Assembly: GCF_009671205.1 (NCBI RefSeq)
Contig: NZ_CP045309.1
Location: 682,001 to 746,000, forward strand
From: Micromonospora terminaliae
GTDB taxonomy: Bacteria; Actinomycetota; Actinomycetes; Mycobacteriales; Micromonosporaceae
Direction of reading: 5' to 3'
DNA length: 64,000 bases
A program made the translations under genes and the position numbers. The stretch's first letter is position 1. The number at the start of each line of letters is the position of its first letter. Under the pieces are notes generated by a model that worked only from the letters and a program-made list of their open reading frames with translations, was not told the DNA's origin and made no database searches. Positions 33,708 to 42,695 of this stretch are shown in pieces.

Positions 33708-36455
33708 TCAGGTCAGGTCGAGCTGCACCGTCGCGATCTCCCAGGCCCGCAGCGGCAGCCGGACCAGGCCGTCCCCGTCGACCGTGAGCGGCTCGCCGGT
33801 CCGGCCGAGCAGGTCGGCCCGCCACGCCCCGCGGACCGCCGCGCCGCCGAGCACGGCCGTGGTGTCGACCGGGGTCTGCGCCACCACGCGTACCTCGGTG
33901 CGGCCGGCCCGGTCCCGCACGCTGGTCAGCGCGACCCCGGGACCGTCGACGGAGAGCCCGGCCGCCGGCGCGGGCAGCGCCGTGGCGGGGTCGGCGGTGC
34001 CGGGGAACGCCAACAGCTCGTGCCGGTACGCCTCGGCCGCCGCCACCACCCCGGCCTCGTGCCAGGCGCCCCGGTACGGCAGCACCGCTAGCTCGACGGT
34101 GCGGAGGCCGCGGCACTGCGCCTCGGGCGTCGGCAGCTGCGGACCGGCGGGCTCGTCGCGCAGCGCGTGCCGGTTGCGCGACAGCATCCCGATCGACCGC
34201 AGCACCGTGACCGCCAGCTCGCGGCCGGCGTCGGTCAGCTCGTACTCGGTGGGCTGGGTCAGCAGCACGGCGAGCGCGCCGTCCGGCCCGCCCGCGGCCA
34301 CGAACCCGTTGGCCGGGAACGTGGGCAGCGGCACCTCGCCGCCACCACCCTCGGCCGTCAGGCCACGCGCCACGACGGCGAACTGCCCCTCGGCGTACGA
34401 GGTGTCGGCCGGCGACGGCAGCGGCAGGTGCAGCCGGACCCGGTGGTCGTCGCAGCGGTTGTCGAACTCGACGCGCAGCCGGACGAAGGCCTCACCGCGG
34501 CGCAGCTCGACCCGGGTGGTCACGATGATCGGCTCCCGGTCCACGGCGCGGGAGCCGGCGTCGACGTCCGCGGACACCGGCCAGCGGTACTCGCGTACCA
34601 CGTCGAGGACGGCCACCAGCGGCCCGTCGTGGCGCACCACGGTACGCACCGCCCGCGGCTTGTCGACCAGTTCGTCGGCGGCCGGCGGGGCGTAGTTGTA
34701 GCTGTCGCCCACGTCGCCCCCGTCGACGATCCGGCCGACCCCGTCCACGGTCACCCCGTCCGGGGTGGACAGCGCCAGGGTGCCGTCCTCGGCGACGTCG
34801 ACCCGGAGCAGGCCGTTGTCGAGGCTGCGGCCGGCCGCCGTCACCGGGTCCGACGCGGGCGTGCCGGTCGCCGGGAGCGGCGCCGGCCGGACCGCCGTGT
34901 GCCCCAGCGGCGGCACGTCGACCAGGGCGGCGACGGTGGCCCGGGCGGCGGCGAGGATGCGTACCCGCCACCGGTCGGCCGGGCCGGCGGCCGCGAGCGC
35001 CAGTCGCACGTCCTCGACGTCGAAGGCCGGATCGCCGTGCCGGGCCACGTGGAAGGTGAGGGTGGCGTCCTCGGGCGACACCGACCAGGCGGTCACCTCC
35101 TGGCCGTAGAGCTCCCGCCCGTGCACCCGGGTGAGCACGGCCGGCAGGTCGGCCGCCGGCACCACGTCGTCGGCGAGCAGCGTGCGGCCCCGGTCGAGGA
35201 CCTGGGTGGCCACGCTGCGCCCGGCGGCGTCGGCGAGCGCCACGCCGCCGTCGTCGGGCAGCGCCACGTCCAGGCACACCAGGGCGGTACGCGCCGCCGG
35301 GGTCGGGTTGAACAGCAGGTAGCCGTCCCGCGGCACGGCGGCCGACAGCCGCGCGCCGACCAGGTCGCAGACCGCGCGGCCCAGCTGGTCGGCCTCGGCG
35401 AGCCGGGCGGCCACCTGCTCGGCGGTCTCGTCGCAGCCGCAGCCGGTCACCGAGTCGTGGCAGCTCGCGTCGATCAGCCGGGTCCAGGCCATGTCGAGGA
35501 AGCGCTGCACGGACCCGTCGTGGGTGAGCGCGGCGAGCGGTTCGGCGTACCGCTCGACGCGCCGCTCGGCGCGGTTCATGGCCTGCTTCAGGTGGGCGCG
35601 GACGGAGATCACGCCGGGCAGGATGTTGGCCCGGGCGTGCGAGCGCAGCTCGCCGCGCACGACGGGCAGGCCGTCGACCGTGGCCGGTTGGGTGGCGAAG
35701 TACTCGGCGAGGGTGCCCAGCCGGAGCCGGGTGCCGGGGACGTCCGCGGTGGCCAGCAGGTCGGGCGCGTCCGGGGCCGGCGCGGCGTGGTCGGTGCCGT
35801 ACATGGCCAGGACCGGGGTGTCGTCGCCGGCCGGGCGCCAGCCGGCGAGCCGGTCGGCGAGGTCACCGGCCCGGCGGGTCACCTGCCCGGCGTTCTCCAT
35901 CAGCGCGGCGGCGTTGCCGTAGCCGCCGGGCAGGTACTGCGTGCGGATCGTGGTGCCGTCCGGCGCCTGCCACGCGAAGGCGTGCCGGTGCACCCGCTCC
36001 GGCACACCCCGGAACACGCAGGCGTGGGCCAGCCCGGCGCCCGCCAGGATCTGCGGCATCTGCGCGATGTGGCCGAACATGTCGGGCAGGTAGCCGACCG
36101 GCATGGCGCCGCCCAGGTCGGCGCTGCGGGCCAGCCCGCGTTCCAGGTTGCGCACGATGTTCTCGCCGGAGCAGAGGAACTCGTCGAGCAGGATCTGCCA
36201 GGGGCCCACCGACAGCCGTCCGGCCCGGACCAGCTCGATCACCTGCTCCCGCCGCTCCGGGCGGACCTCCAGGTAGTCGTCGACCGCGGCGAGCTGCCCG
36301 TCGAGGGTGAACCGCTGCCGCGGGTCGCGCTCCATCCGGTCGAACACGTCGTCGAGCAGCGCCACGAGCCGCAGCCGGAACCGCTGGAACGGCTCGTACC
36401 ACTCCCGGTCCCAGTGGGTGTGTGGCACCACGATGATCTCGGTCGGTCGCGTCAT
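33708..36455 (-). CDS. Alpha-mannosidase, glycoside hydrolase family 38
   Basis: 915 residues. The N-terminal zinc site is PHTHWDREWY (11-20), and Asp125 in GYLPDMFGH is the catalytic nucleophile. The DSVTGCGCDETA segment belongs to the central helical domain, and beta-sandwich domains follow. No signal peptide, so it acts in the cytoplasm on an imported oligosaccharide. Last gene of the eight-gene operon, overlapping the Gfo/Idh gene by 1 nt (TGATG). Cleaving alpha-mannose from a mannosyl-inositol would link it to the iol genes across the promoter. Other alpha-mannosides, for example from plant glycans, remain possible. Confidence 0.93.
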   Translation of the reverse strand: MTRPTEIIVVPHTHWDREWYEPFQRFRLRLVALLDDVFDRMERDPRQRFTLDGQLAAVDDYLEVRPERREQVIELVRAGRLSVGPWQILLDEFLCSGENIVRNLERGLARSADLGGAMPVGYLPDMFGHIAQMPQILAGAGLAHACVFRGVPERVHRHAFAWQAPDGTTIRTQYLPGGYGNAAALMENAGQVTRRAGDLADRLAGWRPAGDDTPVLAMYGTDHAAPAPDAPDLLATADVPGTRLRLGTLAEYFATQPATVDGLPVVRGELRSHARANILPGVISVRAHLKQAMNRAERRVERYAEPLAALTHDGSVQRFLDMAWTRLIDASCHDSVTGCGCDETAEQVAARLAEADQLGRAVCDLVGARLSAAVPRDGYLLFNPTPAARTALVCLDVALPDDGGVALADAAGRSVATQVLDRGRTLLADDVVPAADLPAVLTRVHGRELYGQEVTAWSVSPEDATLTFHVARHGDPAFDVEDVRLALAAAGPADRWRVRILAAARATVAALVDVPPLGHTAVRPAPLPATGTPASDPVTAAGRSLDNGLLRVDVAEDGTLALSTPDGVTVDGVGRIVDGGDVGDSYNYAPPAADELVDKPRAVRTVVRHDGPLVAVLDVVREYRWPVSADVDAGSRAVDREPIIVTTRVELRRGEAFVRLRVEFDNRCDDHRVRLHLPLPSPADTSYAEGQFAVVARGLTAEGGGGEVPLPTFPANGFVAAGGPDGALAVLLTQPTEYELTDAGRELAVTVLRSIGMLSRNRHALRDEPAGPQLPTPEAQCRGLRTVELAVLPYRGAWHEAGVVAAAEAYRHELLAFPGTADPATALPAPAAGLSVDGPGVALTSVRDRAGRTEVRVVAQTPVDTTAVLGGAAVRGAWRADLLGRTGEPLTVDGDGLVRLPLRAWEIATVQLDLT

Positions 36456-37600
36456 CAGCTCGCCGCCTCTCCGCCGATCGCCGCCCCGGTGAGCTCCCCG
36501 TAGCGGCGTACCACCTGCTGGCTGGTCCGTACGTCGGCCGCGCCCTCGGCGATGCCGGTGAGCGGCGCGGCGCCCGCCGTGACCATCGCGTGGAACGCGA
36601 CCAGCTCCTGCTCGAACGCCTCGGTCACCGACCGGTACGCGGCCCGCCGCTCACCGCCGCCGTGCTCGTCCACCACGGTCAGCGTGGTCGGCGCGTTCAG
36701 CAGGTACGGCGAGGGGAACACCAGCTCCAGCGAGCCGCGCGCGTGGTGCAGGGTGACCGTCTCGCGGTAGGCCGGATAGTCCGGCAGGTTGAGCCACCGG
36801 ATGCCGTAGCGGGCGCCGTCCGGCAGCCGCCCGCTGATCTCCACCGACGGCTCGGCCGGGCCGTCCGGCGTGAGCGGCCAGGTGGCGACCTGCTCCACGG
36901 TGGCCGGTGCCCCGGTGAACAGCCGCAGCAGGGACAGGTCGTGCGAGATGCTGTTGATCAGGATCTGGTAGAGCGCGCGGGCGCCCGGGTCGGTGCCGAC
37001 GGCCGCGTCGAGCAGCGCGCGGTCGGCGGCGGAGAAGCGGGCCACCTCCTCGGCCGGCACGTCCCCGGCGGACGGTGGCAGGTTGGCGAAGCGCAGCTGC
37101 CGGTCGCCGCCGGCGTGCAGCACGGTCACCTCCACGGCGTGCACCCGCTCCGGGCCGCCGAGTTCCGCCAGCAGCCGCGCGGCCTCGGCCACGGCCGGGT
37201 CGTACTGCTTCATGTAGCCGACCATCAGCGCCGGGCTGCCGGCGCCCAGCTCGGCCAGCCGGGCCGTCTCGGCGCGCGTGTAGGCCAGCGGCTTCTCGCA
37301 CAGCACGGGCAGGCCCGCGCGCAGCGCCAGCGCGGCCAGGTCCCCGTGCGAGCCGGACGTGGCCAGCAGCACGGCGTCGCAGCCGCCGTCGGTCACCATC
37401 CGCGCCGCGTCGGCGTAGCGGCGGGCGGGCTCGACGCCGTACCGCTCGCCCAGCTCGGTCATCCGGGACGGGGACAGGTCGGCCAGCGCGACGATCTCGA
37501 ACAGGTCGCTCCGGCGTTGCAGCAGCGGCAGGTGCACGGTGCGGGCGATGATGCCCAGCCCGGCCACCGCGATCCGGATCCGCTTGCCCGGCTCGGTCAT
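36455..37600 (-). CDS. Gfo/Idh/MocA-family NAD(P)-dependent oxidoreductase
   Basis: 381 residues. Rossmann motif AVAGLGIIA and the family motif VLCEKPLAYT (catalytic Lys) are present, with HDLSLLRLF in the substrate domain. In inositol loci such enzymes act as inositol 2-dehydrogenase (IolG) or oxidise related cyclitols, but sequence alone does not show which ring position. Its stop overlaps the GH38 start, and its start overlaps the IolE-like stop (ATGA), so all three are co-translated. Confidence 0.87.
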   Translation of the reverse strand: MTEPGKRIRIAVAGLGIIARTVHLPLLQRRSDLFEIVALADLSPSRMTELGERYGVEPARRYADAARMVTDGGCDAVLLATSGSHGDLAALALRAGLPVLCEKPLAYTRAETARLAELGAGSPALMVGYMKQYDPAVAEAARLLAELGGPERVHAVEVTVLHAGGDRQLRFANLPPSAGDVPAEEVARFSAADRALLDAAVGTDPGARALYQILINSISHDLSLLRLFTGAPATVEQVATWPLTPDGPAEPSVEISGRLPDGARYGIRWLNLPDYPAYRETVTLHHARGSLELVFPSPYLLNAPTTLTVVDEHGGGERRAAYRSVTEAFEQELVAFHAMVTAGAAPLTGIAEGAADVRTSQQVVRRYGELTGAAIGGEAAS

Positions 37601-38505
37601 CGCAGCGCCTCCTCGAGCCACCGCCGGTTGTCGTGCTGGTCGGCGCGGATCCGGTCGAGGTCCCCGCCCTCGGGGGCGTCCTGCTCGACGACCAGCCAGC
37701 CGGTGTAGCCGATGTCGTCGAGAGCGGCGAACACCCCGGCGAAGTCGACGTCGCCGCGGCCCAGGGCGCAGAAGCCGCCGGCGGCCACCACGTCCATGAG
37801 GCCCCCGCCGGCCGCCCGGGCCCGCGCGTGGGCGGCGAGGTCGGCGTCCTTCAGGTGCACCTGGCCGATCCGGCCGGCCCAGCGGCGTACGGCGGCCACC
37901 GGGTCGCCGCCGGCCAGCGCCAGATGCCCGGTGTCCAGGCAGACGGCGATGTCGGTCAGTTCGAGCAGGCGGTCGGCCTCCGCCTCGGTCTCCACGTCGG
38001 TGCCGAGGTGGTAGTGGAACACCGGTTCCAGGCCGCGCTCGCGGCACCGGTCGGCGGCCTGCTGCACCCGGGCGGCGAAGTCCGGCCAGGCTGCGGCGGG
38101 CAGCGCCGACGCCAGGTCGGTCGGGGTGCCCGGGCGGGCCATCCGGCCCGGGTTGCCGGGGCAGGCCAGGGTGGGCCGGGGCGCGAACCGGGCGTCGTCG
38201 ACCGGTGCGGCCGTGAACACGTCGAGCGCAGCGTCGAGCTGGGCCAGGTCCTCGGCGAAGCCGGCGGGGTCGGCGAAGCGCAGGTCGACCCAGCCGCCGG
38301 CCAGCCCGATGCCGGCCGTGGCCAGCCGGCGCGCGAGGGTCTCGCCGGTGCCCAGGTAGCCGATCGGCCCGGAGTCCACGCCGGTGTAGCCGTCGCGGGC
38401 CAGCGCCGCGAGCAGCTCGTCGGGGCCGACCGGTGCGCCGGTGGGCTGGTAGATGCCGTAGTTGACCGGAGCGCCGGCCACCCGCGTCCGTGCGGTCAGC
38501 TGCAC
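37597..38505 (-). CDS. Sugar phosphate isomerase/epimerase (IolE-like TIM barrel)
   Basis: 302 residues from the GTG with GGAGG ten bases upstream. The xylose-isomerase-like barrel has metal ligands in HYHLGTDVE, VCLDTGHLAL, QVHLKD and VVEQD. IolE (scyllo-inosose dehydratase) and inosose isomerase IolI have this fold. Coupled with a Gfo/Idh gene, it forms the common dehydrogenase-dehydratase pair of inositol breakdown; IolE rather than IolI is only a suggestion. Its start lies inside the last codons of the PHP hydrolase gene (10-nt overlap). Confidence 0.85.
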   Translation of the reverse strand: MQLTARTRVAGAPVNYGIYQPTGAPVGPDELLAALARDGYTGVDSGPIGYLGTGETLARRLATAGIGLAGGWVDLRFADPAGFAEDLAQLDAALDVFTAAPVDDARFAPRPTLACPGNPGRMARPGTPTDLASALPAAAWPDFAARVQQAADRCRERGLEPVFHYHLGTDVETEAEADRLLELTDIAVCLDTGHLALAGGDPVAAVRRWAGRIGQVHLKDADLAAHARARAAGGGLMDVVAAGGFCALGRGDVDFAGVFAALDDIGYTGWLVVEQDAPEGGDLDRIRADQHDNRRWLEEALR

Positions 38506-39704
38506 AGTGCGATCACCTCCATGCGGTGGGACTCCAGGACGTGCAGCCCGTCGCCGGCCGGCAGCAGGCACCGGTCGCCGCGGACCAGCCGGTGCCGGCC
38601 GTCCGGGTAGGCCAGCAGCGCGCCGTCGGCGTCGAGCGCCAGCAGCTCGTCACCGAGGCGCAGCAGCAGCGGCCCGCCGGGGTCGGCCGAGATGGCGGTA
38701 CGGCCGCCGCGCAGCCCGTCCAGCAGGGCGTCGCCCGGTGCGCCGTCGCGGTCGGCGAGCACCCAGGTGGTGGGGGAGCCGGGCGGCGCGTCGTCGCCGG
38801 GGCGGTGGAAGTCGCTGCCGCCGATCGCCACGACGTCCGGCCGCCAGGCGCGCGCCCAGGCCAGCGGGGCGCCCCAGGTGCGGTCCCACCAGCCGGAGTG
38901 CCAGACCTCGACCAGCGTGGTGCGCTCGGTCAGCGGCTGCCGCCAGGCGCAGTCGCCGCCGAGGGGGTGGTTGACCGACATGAGCCCGCCCTCGCGCCGG
39001 GCCGCCGCGAGCCACTCGTCCGGCGGGCGGCGGAAGTCCACCCAGCCCACTGGGCCGAACACGTTGGCGTGCCCCCGGTCGGTGGTCACCTCCTGGCCGG
39101 GCAGCAGGGTGATGCCGTAGTGGTCGGAGGCGGCCGGCAGCCACGGGTGGTGGCTGACCGTGTTGTGGTCGGTGACGGCGAGGAAGTCCAGGCCGCGGCC
39201 CGCGGCGAGCGCGGCCAGCTCGTCGATGGTCTGGCTGCCGTCGCTGTGCACGGTGTGCGCGTGCAGGTCGCCGGCGAGCCAGCGCCGGCCGTCGACGGTG
39301 GGCAGGTCGCGGCGGGGCGGGCGGTCGGGGCGCGGTGGCTGCGCCGGTGCGGGTGGCGCGGGCGGCGGGGTGGTGCTGGTGGTGGCGGTGACCTCGTAGG
39401 CCAGCCCGTCGGGCGGGATGCGGTGCAGCCGCAGCAGCACCTGCCACTCGCCGGGCTCCAGCTCGCCGGGCAGGTAGCCGGGGGTGGCCCAGTCGGCGGC
39501 CACGGTGTAGCCGTCCCGGGCGCCGCCCGACCAGCCGCGGAACCCGTCCGGCCCGACGCAGCCCAGGTCGAGCACCCCGGCCTCGCGGGGATAGTCCAGC
39601 CGGACGGTGAGTGCGGCGGTGCCCGGCGGGACCGGGACCGGCAGGGCGCGCAGCACCTCGTCGGCCCGGTCCTGCAGCGTCCACCTGCCGCGGTGCACGA
39701 CCAC
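38496..39704 (-). CDS. CehA/McbA-family PHP metallohydrolase
   Basis: 402 residues from the GTG at 39702-39704, two bases after the ATPase stop. A beta-rich N-terminal domain (about 1-125) with a Pro-rich hinge precedes a PHP domain with GDLHAHTVHSDGS, DFLAVTDHNT and GGSDFHRPGD as metal ligands. PHP proteins cleave phosphoesters, and CehA-type members act on esters or phosphodiesters. In this operon, removal of a phosphate- or glycerophosphate-linked group from an imported inositol glycoside is a plausible role, not shown. No signal peptide. Confidence 0.85.
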   Translation of the reverse strand: MVVHRGRWTLQDRADEVLRALPVPVPPGTAALTVRLDYPREAGVLDLGCVGPDGFRGWSGGARDGYTVAADWATPGYLPGELEPGEWQVLLRLHRIPPDGLAYEVTATTSTTPPPAPPAPAQPPRPDRPPRRDLPTVDGRRWLAGDLHAHTVHSDGSQTIDELAALAAGRGLDFLAVTDHNTVSHHPWLPAASDHYGITLLPGQEVTTDRGHANVFGPVGWVDFRRPPDEWLAAARREGGLMSVNHPLGGDCAWRQPLTERTTLVEVWHSGWWDRTWGAPLAWARAWRPDVVAIGGSDFHRPGDDAPPGSPTTWVLADRDGAPGDALLDGLRGGRTAISADPGGPLLLRLGDELLALDADGALLAYPDGRHRLVRGDRCLLPAGDGLHVLESHRMEVIALCS

Positions 39705-39706
39705 GG

Positions 39707-40879
39707 TCAGCTCCGCACGGTGGCGTCGGCGCGTGGGGCCGGTACGCCGGCCGCGGCGGTGACCAGGTTCCCGTCCCGGTAGAGCAGCGAGCGGCCGGGG
39801 CGGGGCACCGCCCAGCCGGTGTCGCCCGGTTCGGGTTCGCCGCCCTCGGGCACCACGACCTGCACGCTCGTCCGGCCCGCGCCGGTGTCGTCGCCGGCCG
39901 GGGCGTCGTCGCTCGCCCCGGTGTCGTCGCTCGGCACGTCCAGCGAGACCAGGGAGACGCTGCCCAGGTTCTCCACGACGACGACCTCGCCGGTGAGGGC
40001 GCCGGGGACCGCGGTGGGGGAGTAGTCGAGGTATTCGGGGCGGATGCCGTAGACCAGCCGTTCGCCGTCGGTGACCTGTTCGCGCGCGCCGTCGGGCAGC
40101 GGCAGCCGGGCGCCGGCCACGGCCAGTTCGTCGCCGCGCACCCGGGCGTCGATCAGGTTCATGGGGGTGGAGCCGATGAAGCCGGCCACGAAGGTGTTGG
40201 CGGGCCGGCGGAACACCTCGGTGGGGGTGCCGACCTGGCGGATCCGGCCGCCCTCCATCACGGCGATCCGGTCGGCCAGGGCCAGCGCCTCGGCCTGGTC
40301 GTGGGTGACGAAGACGGTGGTGACGCCCAGTTCCCGCTGGAGACGCTTGAGGAAGGTGCGGGCCTCCAGCCGCAGCCGGGCGTCGAGGTTGGACAGCGGT
40401 TCGTCGAGCAGGAACACCTGCGGGTGGCAGGCCATCGCCCGGGCCAGGGCGACGCGCTGCTGCTGGCCGCCGGACAGCTGCCCGGGCCGGCGCTCCAGCA
40501 GCCCGGACAGGCCGAGCTCGTCGGCGGTGTCGGCGGCCTTGCTGCCCCGGCTGCGCCGGTCGACCTTCTTGATCCGCAGGGGGTAGGCGATGTTGTCCCG
40601 CACGGTCATGTGCGGGAACAGCGCGTAGTCCTGGAAGACCATGGCCACGTCGCGCTTGCCCGGCGGCAGGTTGGTGACGTCGCGCTCGCCGATCCGCACG
40701 TTGCCGCCGGAGGCGACCTCCAGGCCGGCGATGGTGCGCAGCAGGGTCGTCTTGCCGCAACCGGACGGCCCGAGCAGGGCGAAGAACTCGCCGTCGGCGA
40801 TCTCCAGGTCGAGGGCGTCCAGGGCGCGTACCCCGCCGGGGTAGACCTTGGTCAGCTCGCGCATCGTGATGGCGGACAT
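39707..40879 (-). CDS. Sugar ABC transporter ATPase (UgpC/MalK type)
   Basis: 390 residues. Walker A GPSGCGKTT, signature LSGGQQQR, Walker B VFLLDEP and switch His in THDQAEA are all intact, followed by a TOBE domain (VYGIRPEYLDY). It powers the importer formed with the two permeases encoded just before it. Its start overlaps the permease stop by 1 nt (TGATG). The extended Asp/Gly-rich insertion near the C-terminus is unusual but does not disturb motifs. A dedicated ATPase contrasts with the importer at 12373-15438, which has none. Confidence 0.92.
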   Translation of the reverse strand: MSAITMRELTKVYPGGVRALDALDLEIADGEFFALLGPSGCGKTTLLRTIAGLEVASGGNVRIGERDVTNLPPGKRDVAMVFQDYALFPHMTVRDNIAYPLRIKKVDRRSRGSKAADTADELGLSGLLERRPGQLSGGQQQRVALARAMACHPQVFLLDEPLSNLDARLRLEARTFLKRLQRELGVTTVFVTHDQAEALALADRIAVMEGGRIRQVGTPTEVFRRPANTFVAGFIGSTPMNLIDARVRGDELAVAGARLPLPDGAREQVTDGERLVYGIRPEYLDYSPTAVPGALTGEVVVVENLGSVSLVSLDVPSDDTGASDDAPAGDDTGAGRTSVQVVVPEGGEPEPGDTGWAVPRPGRSLLYRDGNLVTAAAGVPAPRADATVRS

Positions 40880-41751
40880 CAGCGCTTGATCCCTCCGTGG
40901 AAGCGGAACCCGTACCGGCTGCTGACGAAGACGAACATGAGCGCCACCGGCAGCGAGTAGAGCAGGGAGAAGGTGGAGAGCAGCCGCAGGTCGGCCTGCC
41001 CGCCCTCGGTGTAGAGCGTGTACATGATCACTGCGGCGGGTGCCTTGTCCGGCCCGCGCAGCAGCAGGAACGGCACGAGGAAGTTGCCCCAGACGTTGGC
41101 CACGGCCCAGACCCCGACGGTGGCCAGGCCCGGGCGGACCAGCGGCACCACGATGTGCCGCATGATCTGCAACGGGCTGGCGCCGAAGACCCGGGCCGAC
41201 TCCTCGTAGGACGTCGGGGTGGAGTCCATGAAGTCCTTGAGGATGAAGATGGCCGCCGGCAGCAGCCCGCCGCTGAGGATGAGGATGACGCCCAGCCGGG
41301 AGTCGATGAGGTTGAGCCGGAAGGCCAGCTCGAACAGCGGCACCATGGTGGCGGTGCCGGTGACGATCGACGACAGCAGCAGCAGGCCGTAGAGCAGCGC
41401 GTCGCGGCCCGGTACCCGGACCCGGCTCAGCGCGTACGCGGCGAGCGCCGCGAACGTCACCACGAGCAGGGCGGTGCCGGCCGCCAGGTAGACCGAGTTG
41501 AGCAGCGAACTCAGCGCGTACGGGTTGTCGAGCAGCGCGCGGAAGTTGTCCAGGGTGAACCGCGGCAGCGAGGCCGTGACGGTCGGGGTGTCGTCGAACG
41601 GGGCGGTGGCCAGCCACAGCAGCGGCAGCGCGAAGAAGCCCAGCACGAGGCAGAGGAACGTGTAGCGGCCGACCTGGGCGAGCACGTGGCGTACGGCGAC
41701 CGTGGACCGGGCCGCCTCGGTGGTGGGCGCGGGCGCCGTGTCGGTGGTCAC
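40879..41751 (-). CDS. Carbohydrate ABC transporter permease, MalG type
   Basis: 290 residues, six membrane segments after an N-terminal cytoplasmic tail. The EAA loop is YEESARVFGASPLQIMRHIV. Coupled by ATGA to the MalF-type permease and by TGATG to the ATPase. Part of the importer serving the mannosidase/inositol operon. Confidence 0.9.
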   Translation of the reverse strand: MTTDTAPAPTTEAARSTVAVRHVLAQVGRYTFLCLVLGFFALPLLWLATAPFDDTPTVTASLPRFTLDNFRALLDNPYALSSLLNSVYLAAGTALLVVTFAALAAYALSRVRVPGRDALLYGLLLLSSIVTGTATMVPLFELAFRLNLIDSRLGVILILSGGLLPAAIFILKDFMDSTPTSYEESARVFGASPLQIMRHIVVPLVRPGLATVGVWAVANVWGNFLVPFLLLRGPDKAPAAVIMYTLYTEGGQADLRLLSTFSLLYSLPVALMFVFVSSRYGFRFHGGIKR

Positions 41752-42695
41752 GCCGACTCCTTCCGCCGGCCCAGCATGCGCAGGTAGATCAGCGCGATGA
41801 CCAGGTTGATCAGCAGCATGACGAACGAGATGGCGGCGCCGAAGCCCAGCTCACCGCCGGAGAGCGCCACCTTGTAGACGTAGACCGGCAGGATCTCGGA
41901 GCGCTGCTCGGGCCCGCCCGCGGTGATGAGGAACGGCGCGAAGTCGTTGAACGTCCACAGGCTGATCAGCAGCAGGTTGGTCAGCACGTGCCCGCGGATG
42001 CGCGGGAACACCACGTCGCGCAGCTGCTGCCAGGTCGAGGCGCCGGCCAGCCGGGCGGTCTCCAGGTGCGAGCGCGGGACGTTCTCCAGCGCGGCGGCGT
42101 AGAGCATCATCGAGAACGCCGTGCCGCGCCAGGTGTTGAAGACGATGATCGACAGCATCGGGTGGTCCAGCAGCCACGCCGTCCCGGGGATGCCGAGCAG
42201 CGCGTTGAGCGTGCCGGCGTCGCGGTCCAGCAGGGCGATCCACAGGAACGCGACCACCGAGCTGGGCAGGATCCAGGACAGCAGGACGAACCCCTCGACC
42301 ACCCGGCGCAACGGGCCGCGCCGGTCGCGCAGCGCGAACGCGATGGCGAAGCCGAGCCCGGCCTGGCCGATCACCGCCGAGCCGAGCACGAACTGCAGGG
42401 TCAGCAGCAGGGAGGTGCGGAACCGCTCGTCGCCGAGGGCGCGGGTGTAGTTGTCCAGGCCCACGACCTCGGGGTGGGCGGCCGCCAGGCCGGTCAGCCG
42501 GTAGTTGGTCACGCCCAGGTAGATGGTCCAGGCGGCCGGCACCACGAGGAAGACCAGGATGAGCACCATGGCCGGGACGAGGAAACCGGTGGCCCGGGCC
42601 CGGCCGAGGCCGGCGGCGTCGGGGGCCGGGGAGGCGCCCGGAACCGGGCGCACTCCCTCGACCACCTCGTCAGGAGGTGACGTTACCTGGACCAC
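41748..42695 (-). CDS. Carbohydrate ABC transporter permease, MalF type
   Basis: 315 residues. Six membrane helices; EAA loop HLETARLAGASTWQQLRDVV. The reading frame opens 26 nt inside the binding-protein gene; GTG codons just after that gene's stop are alternative starts that would trim the polar N-terminus without touching a helix. Works with the MalG-type subunit as a CUT1 sugar channel. Confidence 0.88.
   Translation of the reverse strand: MVQVTSPPDEVVEGVRPVPGASPAPDAAGLGRARATGFLVPAMVLILVFLVVPAAWTIYLGVTNYRLTGLAAAHPEVVGLDNYTRALGDERFRTSLLLTLQFVLGSAVIGQAGLGFAIAFALRDRRGPLRRVVEGFVLLSWILPSSVVAFLWIALLDRDAGTLNALLGIPGTAWLLDHPMLSIIVFNTWRGTAFSMMLYAAALENVPRSHLETARLAGASTWQQLRDVVFPRIRGHVLTNLLLISLWTFNDFAPFLITAGGPEQRSEILPVYVYKVALSGGELGFGAAISFVMLLINLVIALIYLRMLGRRKESA

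Noticed and set aside
34167..36503. A 778-codon plus-strand frame opposite the GH38 gene
   Set aside because: Antisense shadow: repetitive Gly/Arg/His composition, no domain, and the minus strand encodes a clear alpha-mannosidase.
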